Assembly (NCBI GenBank): GCA_031287285.1
Contig: JAITTC010000071.1
Location: 1-22,854 of the forward strand
From: Christensenellaceae bacterium
GTDB taxonomy: Bacteria; Bacillota; Clostridia; Christensenellales; UBA1750
Direction of reading: 5' to 3'
Length of the DNA: 22,854 nt
In this document: piece after piece, positions 13,535-21,026 of the stretch
Position numbering within the stretch: the stretch's first letter is position 1
Layout of the letters: each line of letters starts with the position of its first letter
Position numbers and translations under genes: made by a program
Notes under the pieces: model-generated
The model's input: the letters and a program-made list of their open reading frames with translations, nothing else
Told to the model about the DNA's origin: nothing
The model's database searches: none

Positions 13535-15823
13535 ATGCAACGAAGGGAACAAAAGAAGGGCGCGGGTGCCCGCAAGCTAAAGGAGCCGCAGACCCTGTAT
13601 TCGGTCTTCCTCCTTACGCTTTGCTTCGCGATGATTTTTGGCGCCCTGCTCCTTCTGGTGGCGCCGGAGCAGCACGATCTCGTGGTGGGCGAACTCGCCC
13701 CCCAGACCATCAAGGCCACGAAGGACGTCGAAGATAAGATCGCGACCGAGCGCGAGCGCGATAGGCAAAAGAACTCGATCGTCGAACCGATCATCAAGAC
13801 GGATCCCAACATCAGCGACAGGGCGGTCAGCAAGGCGGGCGAAATCCTCGACGGTCTGAGGCGAATTCGCGGCGAGTACGCGGTCGCCGCGATGGCAAGC
13901 CCGACGCCGATTCCCTTAACGCCGCAGCCAAGTCCCAGCGAATCTGGCGGAACGCCCGCGGGCGCAGCTAGCTCGGAACCCACCGAGACCCCGGCGCCCA
14001 CGCAAACTCCGGCCCCGACGCCCTCGCCAGAAGAGAAGTATTTAGAGGCGATGATCGGTGAATTTTCGGCGCTGGGCCTTAGCGAATACGAAATGCGCGC
14101 GGTCTTGGGCGCGGATTCCGCGGCCTTTGAGCACATGGCGGACGCCGTGACGGCCCTGCTTTCAGAGGTGATGGAAAGGGGCGTGGGCGAGGGCAGTGTC
14201 GAGATCGTCCTCGATAATTTGGCCCTTGATTTGGCCAAGCAGGGGGTCGCCTCGCAGCTCGTGGGCCCCGCGAACGCGATCCTTCGCCAGTGCGTTGAAG
14301 AAAATGCCTTCATCGATGAAGCGGCCACCGAGGCCATGCGCAGCCAGCTTGCAAGCGCCGTGGAGCCCGTGATCTATAAAAAGGGCCAAAACATCGTGCA
14401 AGATGGCGAGATCGTGACCGAGCAGCAATATAGAATGATCGAGGAGCTCGGCCTGCTTCGCTCCGGCAGGCAGGATTTGAATCTGTACCTCGGCTTTGGG
14501 CTGTTCATGCTCACGCTTTATTTCGTGACGCTGCTCTATATGCTGCAGTACGAAAAGCAGATGCTCAGAAGGCCCAAAATCGTGCTGCTGCTCTGCCTCA
14601 TCATCCTTTTGCAGCTGCTCTTTGCTTGGCTTACCAAGCTCAGCGGCGTGCAGAGCTTCTTCACCCCCGTGCACGTGGCCGCGCTGCTCATCACCGTGCT
14701 GGTGGGGCCGAGGCTTGCGCTGTTCATGAACCTCATCATCGGGCTGTTCGTCGGCGCGATCGTGACCGGCGCCGAGGGCCTGCTGGCAGGCTCGATGTTC
14801 GAGATCCTGCTGATGAGCGCGCTCATCGGCGCCTTGGCCGTGTTCCTTGGGCGCAAGATGCTCAGGCGCAGCGCGCTGATGTATTGCGGGATGCTCCTTG
14901 GCCTGGCCGATGCGCTGGTGGCCTTTACCGTTGGCCTGCTGGTCGATACAAATCTCAGCGAAACCCTTCTGACCGCGGCCTGGGCGCTGGGCGGCGGCGT
15001 GCTCTCATCGCTGCTCACCCTGGCCTTCCTGCCGCTGCTCGAATCCGCCTTCAACCTCATCACCCCGCAGATGCTGCTCGAGCTTTCAACGCCCACGCAG
15101 CCCCTTCTGCGCCAGCTGCAGACCGAGGCACCGGGCACCTACTATCACTCCCTAATGGTGGCGAATCTGGCCGAGGCAGCGGCCGAGCGCATCAGCGCAA
15201 ACGCCCTGCTTTGCCGCGTCGGCGCCTATTATCACGACATTGGCAAGACGCGGCGCGCCATCTTCTTTAAAGAAAACCAGCGCGACCAGCCAAACCCCCA
15301 TGACGGCATGGAGCCCAAGGTTTCCGCCAATATTTTGGTCAATCACGTGCGCGACGGCCTGGTGATGGGCGAAAAGGCCAAGCTGCCGCAGCGCATTCGC
15401 GACATGATCGCCCAGCACCACGGGACCGACACGATGGCCTTCTTCTATTACAAGGCCAAAGAGGCTTCAAAAGAAAGCGGCGAAGCCGTGGACCCGGCGG
15501 ATTACCGCTATGACGGCCCGCGCCCCCAAAGCAAGGAGGCCGTGATCCTCATGCTGGCGGATACGACCGAGGCCGCGACCAGAACGCTGAAGGATCGCGC
15601 GCCGGAGGTCATTTCGGCCTTTATCCACAAGCTCGTGCAGTCCAAGTTCGAAAACGGCCAGTTTGCCGAGGCGCCGATCACCTTCCGCGACCTTGGCGAA
15701 ATCGAGGATTCCTTCGTGAAGACCATCACCGGCATCTACCATGAGCGCATCGAGTACCCATCGCAGCTGGAGGGCGGCGAGGGAAGCGAAAAGCCCGGCG
15801 AATCCGGCCCCGAGAAGGCCTAA
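13535..15823 (+). CDS. pgpH: 7TM-HD cyclic-di-AMP phosphodiesterase PgpH
   Basis: 762 residues in the order: one membrane segment (about 21-43), an extracytoplasmic 7TMR-HDED domain (about 45-305), a cluster of about seven membrane segments (about 315-500), and a cytoplasmic HD domain. HD ligands are visible as YHSLMVANL (His538), YYHDIGK (His567-Asp568) and AQHHGTD. PgpH of Listeria hydrolyses c-di-AMP, a regulator of potassium and osmolyte balance. Here the outer domain contains an unusual Pro/Thr/Ser-rich stretch at residues 121-166. ATG 13535 follows GAAGGGTGAAG. The stop codon abuts the ybeY start. The acidic C-terminal tail (GGEGSEKPGESGPEK) is low complexity. Confidence 0.92.
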   Translation: MQRREQKKGAGARKLKEPQTLYSVFLLTLCFAMIFGALLLLVAPEQHDLVVGELAPQTIKATKDVEDKIATERERDRQKNSIVEPIIKTDPNISDRAVSKAGEILDGLRRIRGEYAVAAMASPTPIPLTPQPSPSESGGTPAGAASSEPTETPAPTQTPAPTPSPEEKYLEAMIGEFSALGLSEYEMRAVLGADSAAFEHMADAVTALLSEVMERGVGEGSVEIVLDNLALDLAKQGVASQLVGPANAILRQCVEENAFIDEAATEAMRSQLASAVEPVIYKKGQNIVQDGEIVTEQQYRMIEELGLLRSGRQDLNLYLGFGLFMLTLYFVTLLYMLQYEKQMLRRPKIVLLLCLIILLQLLFAWLTKLSGVQSFFTPVHVAALLITVLVGPRLALFMNLIIGLFVGAIVTGAEGLLAGSMFEILLMSALIGALAVFLGRKMLRRSALMYCGMLLGLADALVAFTVGLLVDTNLSETLLTAAWALGGGVLSSLLTLAFLPLLESAFNLITPQMLLELSTPTQPLLRQLQTEAPGTYYHSLMVANLAEAAAERISANALLCRVGAYYHDIGKTRRAIFFKENQRDQPNPHDGMEPKVSANILVNHVRDGLVMGEKAKLPQRIRDMIAQHHGTDTMAFFYYKAKEASKESGEAVDPADYRYDGPRPQSKEAVILMLADTTEAATRTLKDRAPEVISAFIHKLVQSKFENGQFAEAPITFRDLGEIEDSFVKTITGIYHERIEYPSQLEGGEGSEKPGESGPEKA

Positions 15824-16315
15824 ATGCGGATGGACTTCATCAACCAAATCGGCTGCGAGAGCCTGGAAGGGCTGCAAACCCTTCTTCTGAGCGCGGCGCA
15901 GGCCGTTTTAAAGGAGGAAGGACTCGGGCCCGAGGCCTCGTTTTCGGTTTCAATCGTCAGCGAAGACGAGATTCGCAGCGCCAACGCGCGCTTTCGGGGC
16001 GTCGACGCGGTCACCGACGTGCTGTCGTTCCCGCAGGTCGGGGGAAGGGTGAAAAACGCCTCCAAGGCGGATCTTCTTGGCGCCTTCGACCCGGAAGACG
16101 GCACGCTGTTTCTTGGCGATCTGCTGATCTGCGACGCGCGCGTGCGCGAGCAGGCGGGCGAATACGGCCACTCGGCCGAGAGGGAATACGGCTACATGCT
16201 GGCGCACGGCCTGCTGCACTTGCTGGGCTACGACCATGAAACGAGCGATGAAAAGGCCCAAATGCGCGCCCTGGAAGAAAGGGCGCTGTCTTTCGTTGGC
16301 TTAAAACGCGAATAG
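15824..16315 (+). CDS. ybeY: Endoribonuclease YbeY
   Basis: 163 residues. The zinc motif HGLLHLLGYDH (His128, His132, His138) and the upstream DAVTDVLSFP segment define this rRNA-maturation endonuclease, which acts in 16S rRNA 3'-end processing and ribosome quality control. ATG 15824 follows the pgpH TAA without a gap; AGAAGG inside the end of pgpH can serve as ribosome binding site, so translation is coupled. It has the usual position between pgpH and era, but the diacylglycerol kinase and cytidine deaminase genes often found between ybeY and era are absent. Confidence 0.95.
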   Translation: MRMDFINQIGCESLEGLQTLLLSAAQAVLKEEGLGPEASFSVSIVSEDEIRSANARFRGVDAVTDVLSFPQVGGRVKNASKADLLGAFDPEDGTLFLGDLLICDARVREQAGEYGHSAEREYGYMLAHGLLHLLGYDHETSDEKAQMRALEERALSFVGLKRE

Positions 16316-16324
16316 GAGAATAGA

Positions 16325-17230
16325 ATGAAGATGGAACAGTTAAATAAGGGCTTTCGATCCGGCTTCGTGGCCATTTTGGGCAGGCCGAACGTAGGGAAGT
16401 CCACGCTGATGAACGCGCTGATTGGCGAAAAGATCGCCATCGTTTCGCCCCGCGCGCAGACCACGCGCTTTCGCATCATGGGGGTGCTCACAAAGCCCGA
16501 AATGCAGATCGTCTTCCTCGACACGCCGGGCATTCACACCCCGCGCAACAAGCTTGGCGAGTTCATGCTCACGGCGGTGCAAAGCGCGCTGGAAGACGTC
16601 GACGCCCTGCTGCTCATGCTGGACGCTTCCGACGCGCACGAGAAGGATTTTGAGATTTTAAGGCAATATGCGAATCTGCCCGCGAAAAAGGCCATCGTGG
16701 TCAACAAGATCGATTTGGTCGACGGACCGCAGCTCGCGCCGCTGCTGCAAAAGCTCTCTGAAATCAAGGCGGACGCCTACCTGCCGCTTTCGGCGCGGAA
16801 GGGCAAGGGCCTGGACGAGCTTTTAAAGCTGCTTGGCTCCTGGATGCCGGAAGGCCCGAAGTATTTCCCGGACGATATGATCACCGACCAGCCGGAGCGC
16901 GTCATCGCGGCCGAGATGATCCGCGAAAAGGCGCTGCGCAACCTTCGCGAAGAGATCCCGCACGGCATCGGTGTCGAGATCCTCGCGATCGAGAACCAGG
17001 GCGACGAGCGCCGCGCCGTGACCATCCACGCAAACGTGTACTGCGAAAGGGATTCGCACAAGCGCATCCTCATCGGCAAGCAAGGCGAGATGCTGAAGAG
17101 GATCGGCGAGCAGGCGAGGGCCGACATCGAAAAGCTCCTTGGGCAAAGAGTGAACCTGCAGCTTTGGGTGAAGGTGAGGCCGGATTGGCGCAATAGCCCG
17201 CAGGATCTCAAGACTTTGGGCTATGAGTGA
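16325..17230 (+). CDS. era: GTPase Era
   Basis: 301 residues, the normal length. The GTPase domain has G1 GRPNVGKST (19-27), switch I with RAQTTRFR, G3 DTPG (66-69), G4 NKID (127-130) and G5 SAR (156-158). The C-terminal KH domain (about 205-285) contains the RNA-binding loop GKQG. Era binds the 3' end of 16S rRNA and assists 30S assembly. ATG 16325 has AGGAG 7 bp upstream, 9 bp after ybeY. In many Bacillota recO follows; here glmU follows instead. Confidence 0.96.
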   Translation: MKMEQLNKGFRSGFVAILGRPNVGKSTLMNALIGEKIAIVSPRAQTTRFRIMGVLTKPEMQIVFLDTPGIHTPRNKLGEFMLTAVQSALEDVDALLLMLDASDAHEKDFEILRQYANLPAKKAIVVNKIDLVDGPQLAPLLQKLSEIKADAYLPLSARKGKGLDELLKLLGSWMPEGPKYFPDDMITDQPERVIAAEMIREKALRNLREEIPHGIGVEILAIENQGDERRAVTIHANVYCERDSHKRILIGKQGEMLKRIGEQARADIEKLLGQRVNLQLWVKVRPDWRNSPQDLKTLGYE

Positions 17231-17261
17231 ATAAGAAAAAGCAAAAAAGGGGGCCTTTTCT

Positions 17262-18632
17262 TTGGATTATGCCATCGTTCTCGCTGCCGGCGAGGGCACG
17301 CGGATGAAATCCGGGCGGCACAAGGTCTTGCACGAGGTCTGCGGCAGGCCGCTGATCGAGTATTCCATCGACTTGGCCAGGGCAGCCGGGGTAGAGCGGC
17401 CAATCGTCGTCATTGGCGACAAGGCAGAGCAGATTAGGGGGCATTTGGGCGAGAGCGCGGTCTACGCCAGGCAGGATTTTGAAAAGGGCTACGGCACCGG
17501 CGCGGCGGCTTGCGCGGCTGAGGGCTTTTTAAACGACGATTCCGGCCTTTGCTTTTTGATGGCGGGGGATGCGCCCATGTTCAAGCCGGAATCGCTGCTG
17601 GCCCTGCGCAGGGCCGTAGAGGGCGGTGCCGCTGCCGCCGCGCTGCTGGCCGAAATGGAAAAGCCCTTTGGCTATGGCCGCGCCATCCTGCGGGGCGATC
17701 GGCTGGTCGATATCGTTGAAGAAGCGGCCGCCAGCGAGGAACAAAGGCGCATCCATCTGGTGAACGTCTCGCTTTACTGTGTGAAGACGGCGCTCTTAAA
17801 GGCGGCGATGCAAAGGCTAAAACCGCACCCACCCAAAAACGAGCTGTATTTAACCGATATTGTGCCGATTTTAACCAAAATGGGCGAAGTTGTGCGCGCG
17901 GTTACCTGCGCCGAGGAGGATGCCCTCGGCGTGAACGACCGACTGCAGCTGGCAAGGGCGCAGGCGGCGATGCAAGGGCGAATTTTGGAAGAGCAGATGC
18001 GCGCGGGGGTCACGATCATCGACCCCGCGAATACCTACATCGATTTCGGCGTCGAAATCGGGGCGGATACCGTGATTTACCCCGGCTGCCTGCTGCAGAA
18101 GGGCACCAAAATCGGCCCGAACTGCACGATCTTGCAGAATTGCCGCATCGCGGGCTCCATTTTGGAAGAAGGCGTGCGAGTCGAAAGCTCCACGCTCTTA
18201 GAAGCGCATGTGGGGGCCGGGAGCACCGTGGGCCCAAACGCCCACCTGCGCCCGGGCGCCGTGATCGGCCCCAAGTGCCGCATCGGCGACTTCGTCGAGA
18301 TCAAGAACTCGAATATCGGCGCGGGCACGAAGATTTCCCACCTGACCTACGTGGGCGACGCGGACCTTGGCGAGGGGGTCAACCTTGGCTGCGGGGTGGT
18401 GTTCAGCAACTACGACGGCAAGGCCCATCTCCGCAGCCGCGTGGGCGACCGTGCCTTCATCGGCTGCAACGTGAACTTGGTCGCGCCGGTGGTCGTCGGC
18501 GAAGAGGCCTACATCGGTGCCGGCTCGACGATCACGCAGGACGTGGAGCCTGGCGCGCTGGCCATCGCGAGGGAACGGCAGCGTAGCATCCCCGGCTGGG
18601 TTGAAAAGCGCAAAAAACAAGGCAAGCTCTAG
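17262..18632 (+). CDS. glmU: Bifunctional GlmU: GlcNAc-1-P uridyltransferase / GlcN-1-P acetyltransferase
   Basis: 456 residues, full length. The N-terminal Rossmann-like pyrophosphorylase domain begins DYAIVLAAGEGTRMKS and holds YGTGAAACAAEG and FLMAGDAPMF. The C-terminal left-handed beta-helix has hexapeptide repeats from about residue 250, with HLRPGAVIG, DFVEIKNS, KISHLTYVGDA (the catalytic-base His) and NYDGKAH. The enzyme makes UDP-N-acetylglucosamine for peptidoglycan. The start is TTG 17262, 8 bp after AAGGGGG, and it places the conserved N-terminus exactly. It may be cotranscribed with era (31-bp gap). After the stop come repeats, not a terminator that I can see. Confidence 0.95.
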   Translation: MDYAIVLAAGEGTRMKSGRHKVLHEVCGRPLIEYSIDLARAAGVERPIVVIGDKAEQIRGHLGESAVYARQDFEKGYGTGAAACAAEGFLNDDSGLCFLMAGDAPMFKPESLLALRRAVEGGAAAAALLAEMEKPFGYGRAILRGDRLVDIVEEAAASEEQRRIHLVNVSLYCVKTALLKAAMQRLKPHPPKNELYLTDIVPILTKMGEVVRAVTCAEEDALGVNDRLQLARAQAAMQGRILEEQMRAGVTIIDPANTYIDFGVEIGADTVIYPGCLLQKGTKIGPNCTILQNCRIAGSILEEGVRVESSTLLEAHVGAGSTVGPNAHLRPGAVIGPKCRIGDFVEIKNSNIGAGTKISHLTYVGDADLGEGVNLGCGVVFSNYDGKAHLRSRVGDRAFIGCNVNLVAPVVVGEEAYIGAGSTITQDVEPGALAIARERQRSIPGWVEKRKKQGKL

Positions 18633-18656
18633 GCCGCTCGCGCGGGGAAGACCTCT

Positions 18657-18761
18657 CGTCATTGCGAGTGGCAACGAAGCAATCCAGCGTCCTCATTTTT
18701 GATAAAGCCTTTTCGCGTTGGCTGCTGGATTGCTTCGTCGCATACGCTCCTCGCAATGACG
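18657..18761 (+). repeat. Palindromic interspersed repeat, copy 1 of 3 (105 bp)
   Basis: The left arm starts CGTCATTGCGAG and continues to GAAGCAATCCAGC; the right arm runs from GCTGGATTGCTTCG to CTCGCAATGACG. The arms are complementary apart from a bulge of about 6-7 nt in the right arm, around a variable centre of about 35 nt. From memory this palindrome type is widespread in bacteria and gives rise to many spurious small ORFs. Confidence 0.9.
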
Positions 18762-18800
18762 ATGCCCAGGCACTCCCCTTAGAGCCACCGCGCTCTTCTT

Positions 18801-18904
18801 CGTCATTGCGAGTGGCAACGAAGCAATCCAGCATCCTCTTTCTTGATGAAGCCTTTCCGCGCTGGCTGCTGGATTGCTTCGTCGCTTCGCTCCTCGCAAT
18901 GACG
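18801..18904 (+). repeat. Palindromic interspersed repeat, copy 2 of 3 (104 bp)
   Basis: It has the same arms as copy 1, with a variable centre. The 39-nt gap before it and the 45-nt gap after it share the sequence CCCAGGCACT and CCCTTAGA, so the repeated unit is really about 145 bp and was multiplied in tandem. Confidence 0.9.
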
Positions 18905-18949
18905 GCGCCCAGGCACTACCCTTAGAACGCACCCCGCCGCACCCTTCTT

Positions 18950-19054
18950 CGTCATTGCGAGTGGCAACGAAGCAATCCAGCGTCCTCCCTTTTTGAAGAA
19001 GCGCTTGCGCATTGCTGCTGGATTGCTTCGTCGCTTACGCTTCTCGCAATGACG
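18950..19054 (+). repeat. Palindromic interspersed repeat, copy 3 of 3 (105 bp)
   Basis: The arms are as in the other copies, and the centre differs more. It ends 11 bp before the first, eroded CRISPR repeat. Confidence 0.9.
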
Positions 19055-19065
19055 AAGAAGCAATT

Positions 19066-19230
19066 TGGATCACCCTCGCGGCCGCGTGGATTGAAATGAG
19101 TACGACTTACCCGAGATAGGCAAAGCGCCCGAGTCGCGGCCAACACGGCCGTGTGGATTGAAATCGTCGCGGCGCGGGCGCGCAAGGCCTCACCGATGGT
19201 CGCGGCCCACGCGGCCGCGTGGATTGATGG
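19066..19230 (+). CRISPR. Relic CRISPR array, three type I-C-like repeats and two spacers
   Basis: Three 32-nt repeats lie at 19066-19097, 19133-19164 and 19199-19230, separated by spacers of 35 nt (19098-19132) and 34 nt (19165-19198). The repeats share the start GTCGCGGCC (copies 2 and 3), a GC-rich inverted repeat in the middle and the 3' end GTGGATTGAAAT, which is the type I-C pattern. Repeat 1 has lost its first seven or so bases, and repeat 3 is changed in its last three. The 3' degeneracy suggests that repeat 3 is the trailer end, so the leader should lie to the left, where palindromic repeats now stand. No cas gene is in the window. Confidence 0.8.
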
Positions 19231-19340
19231 GGTGGCCCGCGCTCCGCCCCGTCAGCCGCGGTCGGCACTTCAGGGCAGCGCAACCGAACTTTATCGGAAA
19301 TAAGCTCCTTAAAGAAACCCGTGGGAAAGGAAAGGTCTAG
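19231..19340. other. Short intergenic stretch before the tandem-GNAT gene
   Basis: I see no gene, terminator or convincing sigma-A promoter here. AAAGGAAAGG just before 19341 is the ribosome binding site of the next gene. Confidence 0.5.
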
Positions 19341-20333
19341 ATGGTTTATTTAGAAGACGCGGGCGGCTGGCGCAGCGCAATCGACCGGCAGGTGGCCGAA
19401 AGCTGGGGAGGCCCCTTCATCATTACCAGGGGCGTAAGGCACGATGCTCGCCTGCTGCCGGGCTTTGCTGCTGTCGAAGATGACGAATTCATCGGCTATG
19501 CGCTCTACCGCATCGAAAAGGATGCGTGCGAGCTCATGGTTTTAGAGAGCCTGCTTCAGCATCGGGGCGTCGGCAGCGCCTTGATTGAGGCCGTCCTGCG
19601 CGCGGCTGGCGAGAAAGGCTGCAGTCGCGTCTGGCTCATCACCACGAACGATAACCTGCACGCCATTCGCTTCTATCAGCGCTTCGGCTTCGATCTGCGC
19701 GCCGTGCACATCGGCGCGCTGGATCTTTCGCGCAAGCTCAAGCCGCAAATTCCCCTTTGGGGGGAGGACGAGCTCCTGATCGCCCACGAATTCGAGTTTG
19801 AAATTGCCCTGCCAGAGCGGGCGAAGGTCGTTCCCATCGCCATCTGCCCCAATGCAGAGCTTGCGACTGGCCTGATTCGCCGAGCCTTTCAAACCGTGGC
19901 CGATGAATTTGCCCTCACGCCCGAAAATTGCCCCTCGCATCCGGCGTTCACGACTGCAGAAGCGCTCGTTAAGCGCCTTTCGGGCCCGAACTGCTTCTGC
20001 TTTGCCCTTGTCTTTCGCAATGCCCCGGTCGGTTTTGCGGCGCTGGTCCCCACGGAGGAGGAAGGGGCGTATGAGCTGACGAGGCTGGCCGTTCTGCCCG
20101 AAAAGCGGCGCAGGGGCTATGGCGAAATGCTGCTCAATGCCTGCGTTGAAAAGACGCGCAACTTAGGCGCTGCACGGCTTTGCATCGGCATCATCGATGA
20201 GAACGAGAGCCTTAAGCGCTGGTACCTGGCCAAGGGCTTCGCGGAAACGGCAAAGAAGAGCTATTCCTCCTTGCCCTTTACCGTTTGCGAGATGGCGCTT
20301 TGCCTTTCACAGGGAAAGGAGGATGCCAAATGA
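19341..20333 (+). CDS. Tandem double-GNAT acetyltransferase-like protein
   Basis: 330 residues made of two GNAT domains. Domain 1 (about 1-155) has LQHRGVGSALIEAV as acetyl-CoA loop and NLHAIRFYQRFGF. Domain 2 (about 160-325) has LAVLPEKRRRGYGEMLL and ENESLKRWYLAKGF. Both keep the R/Q-x-x-G-x-G loop, so both may bind acetyl-CoA. The first domain resembles small stand-alone acetyltransferases of Bacillota. The substrate is unknown. ATG 19341 follows AAAGGAAAGG. Its stop overlaps the start of the flavin-reductase-like gene (ATGA), so the two are translationally coupled. It lies next to CRISPR and repeat debris, which may mark an exchanged region. Confidence 0.82.
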   Translation: MVYLEDAGGWRSAIDRQVAESWGGPFIITRGVRHDARLLPGFAAVEDDEFIGYALYRIEKDACELMVLESLLQHRGVGSALIEAVLRAAGEKGCSRVWLITTNDNLHAIRFYQRFGFDLRAVHIGALDLSRKLKPQIPLWGEDELLIAHEFEFEIALPERAKVVPIAICPNAELATGLIRRAFQTVADEFALTPENCPSHPAFTTAEALVKRLSGPNCFCFALVFRNAPVGFAALVPTEEEGAYELTRLAVLPEKRRRGYGEMLLNACVEKTRNLGAARLCIGIIDENESLKRWYLAKGFAETAKKSYSSLPFTVCEMALCLSQGKEDAK

Positions 20334-20980
20334 AGAGGGAATATGCCGAGATTCCGCCCTCGATGGCGGGAATGCAGACCTACGGCTTTTCGTGGATGGA
20401 TTTCGTGAGCGCGATTCCATCGCCGCTCTTCATCGTAAGCTCCTATAAGTCAAACGGCAAGCCCAATGCCTGCCTGCAGTCCTGGGCCTGCTTCAATGGC
20501 GGCGAAAAGGGCTTTTACGCCATCCTCTCAAGCGTCAATAAGAAGGGCCATCTCTACCAGACCCTGAAAGAGCGCGGCGAGGCGGTTTTGAACTTCCCCT
20601 CTGCGGAAATCTATGCTCTTTGCGAAAAAACTATCCAAAATAACGGCTTTGACGACGATGAGATCGCGCTTTCGGGCCTCACGGCAGAGCCGGCCGCCCT
20701 TGTCGATGCCCCGCGCATCAGGGAATGCTTCCTAAACCTGGAATGCCGCTATCTTTGGGAACGCGAAATCGTGGCGGGAACCGACCATGCTCTGGTTTGC
20801 CTGGAGGTGGTCAACCTTTGCGCAGACGAGGCACACCTAAACGAAAGCGCGCTGGGCCGCTACGGCGAAAGTGGTTACCTCTATAACGTGCACTATCCCG
20901 TGGATCCAGAATCCTTCGCGGGCAGATCGCAGGACTGGCTAGCCATATTGCAAAAGCATAAAAGCAACGGCGAATACTGA
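20330..20980 (+). CDS. Flavin reductase-like (FMN-binding split-barrel) protein
   Basis: 216 residues of the flavin reductase-like family (PF01613 type). The N-terminal PSPLFIVSSYKSNGKPNACLQ matches the FMN-binding start of this split barrel, and a second conserved area is SSVNKKGHLYQTLKERGEAVLNFPS. Members bind FMN and either supply reduced flavin or act on unknown substrates. ATG 20330 is selected because AAAGGAGG stands 7 bp upstream; it overlaps the preceding stop by 4 bp. It is followed at once by a strong terminator. The electron partner and substrate are not identifiable. Confidence 0.82.
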   Translation: MKREYAEIPPSMAGMQTYGFSWMDFVSAIPSPLFIVSSYKSNGKPNACLQSWACFNGGEKGFYAILSSVNKKGHLYQTLKERGEAVLNFPSAEIYALCEKTIQNNGFDDDEIALSGLTAEPAALVDAPRIRECFLNLECRYLWEREIVAGTDHALVCLEVVNLCADEAHLNESALGRYGESGYLYNVHYPVDPESFAGRSQDWLAILQKHKSNGEY

Positions 20981-21019
20981 AAAAGAGCCCCTGAAGCTTT
21001 GCTTCAGGGGCTCTTTTTT
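20981..21019. terminator. Strong bidirectional intrinsic terminator
   Basis: The 17-bp arms AAAAGAGCCCCTGAAGC (20981-20997) and GCTTCAGGGGCTCTTTT (21001-21017) surround a 3-nt loop, with a T-run on each strand. It sits directly after the flavin-reductase-like stop and 8 bp from the stop of the convergent ispH-rpsA gene. Confidence 0.92.
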
Positions 21020-21026
21020 GATTGCT

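Noticed and set aside
13315..14337. Minus-strand open frame of 340 codons
   Set aside because: It is antisense to the end of phoH and the start of pgpH, both certain genes. It has a low-complexity Ser/Ala-rich product and no ribosome binding site.
18662..18925. Open frames of 60-90 codons on both strands across 18530-19190
   Set aside because: They lie in the palindromic repeats and CRISPR relic. Such repeats give long frames on several strands at once (peptides like IASLPLAMT), with no ribosome binding site or conserved protein.
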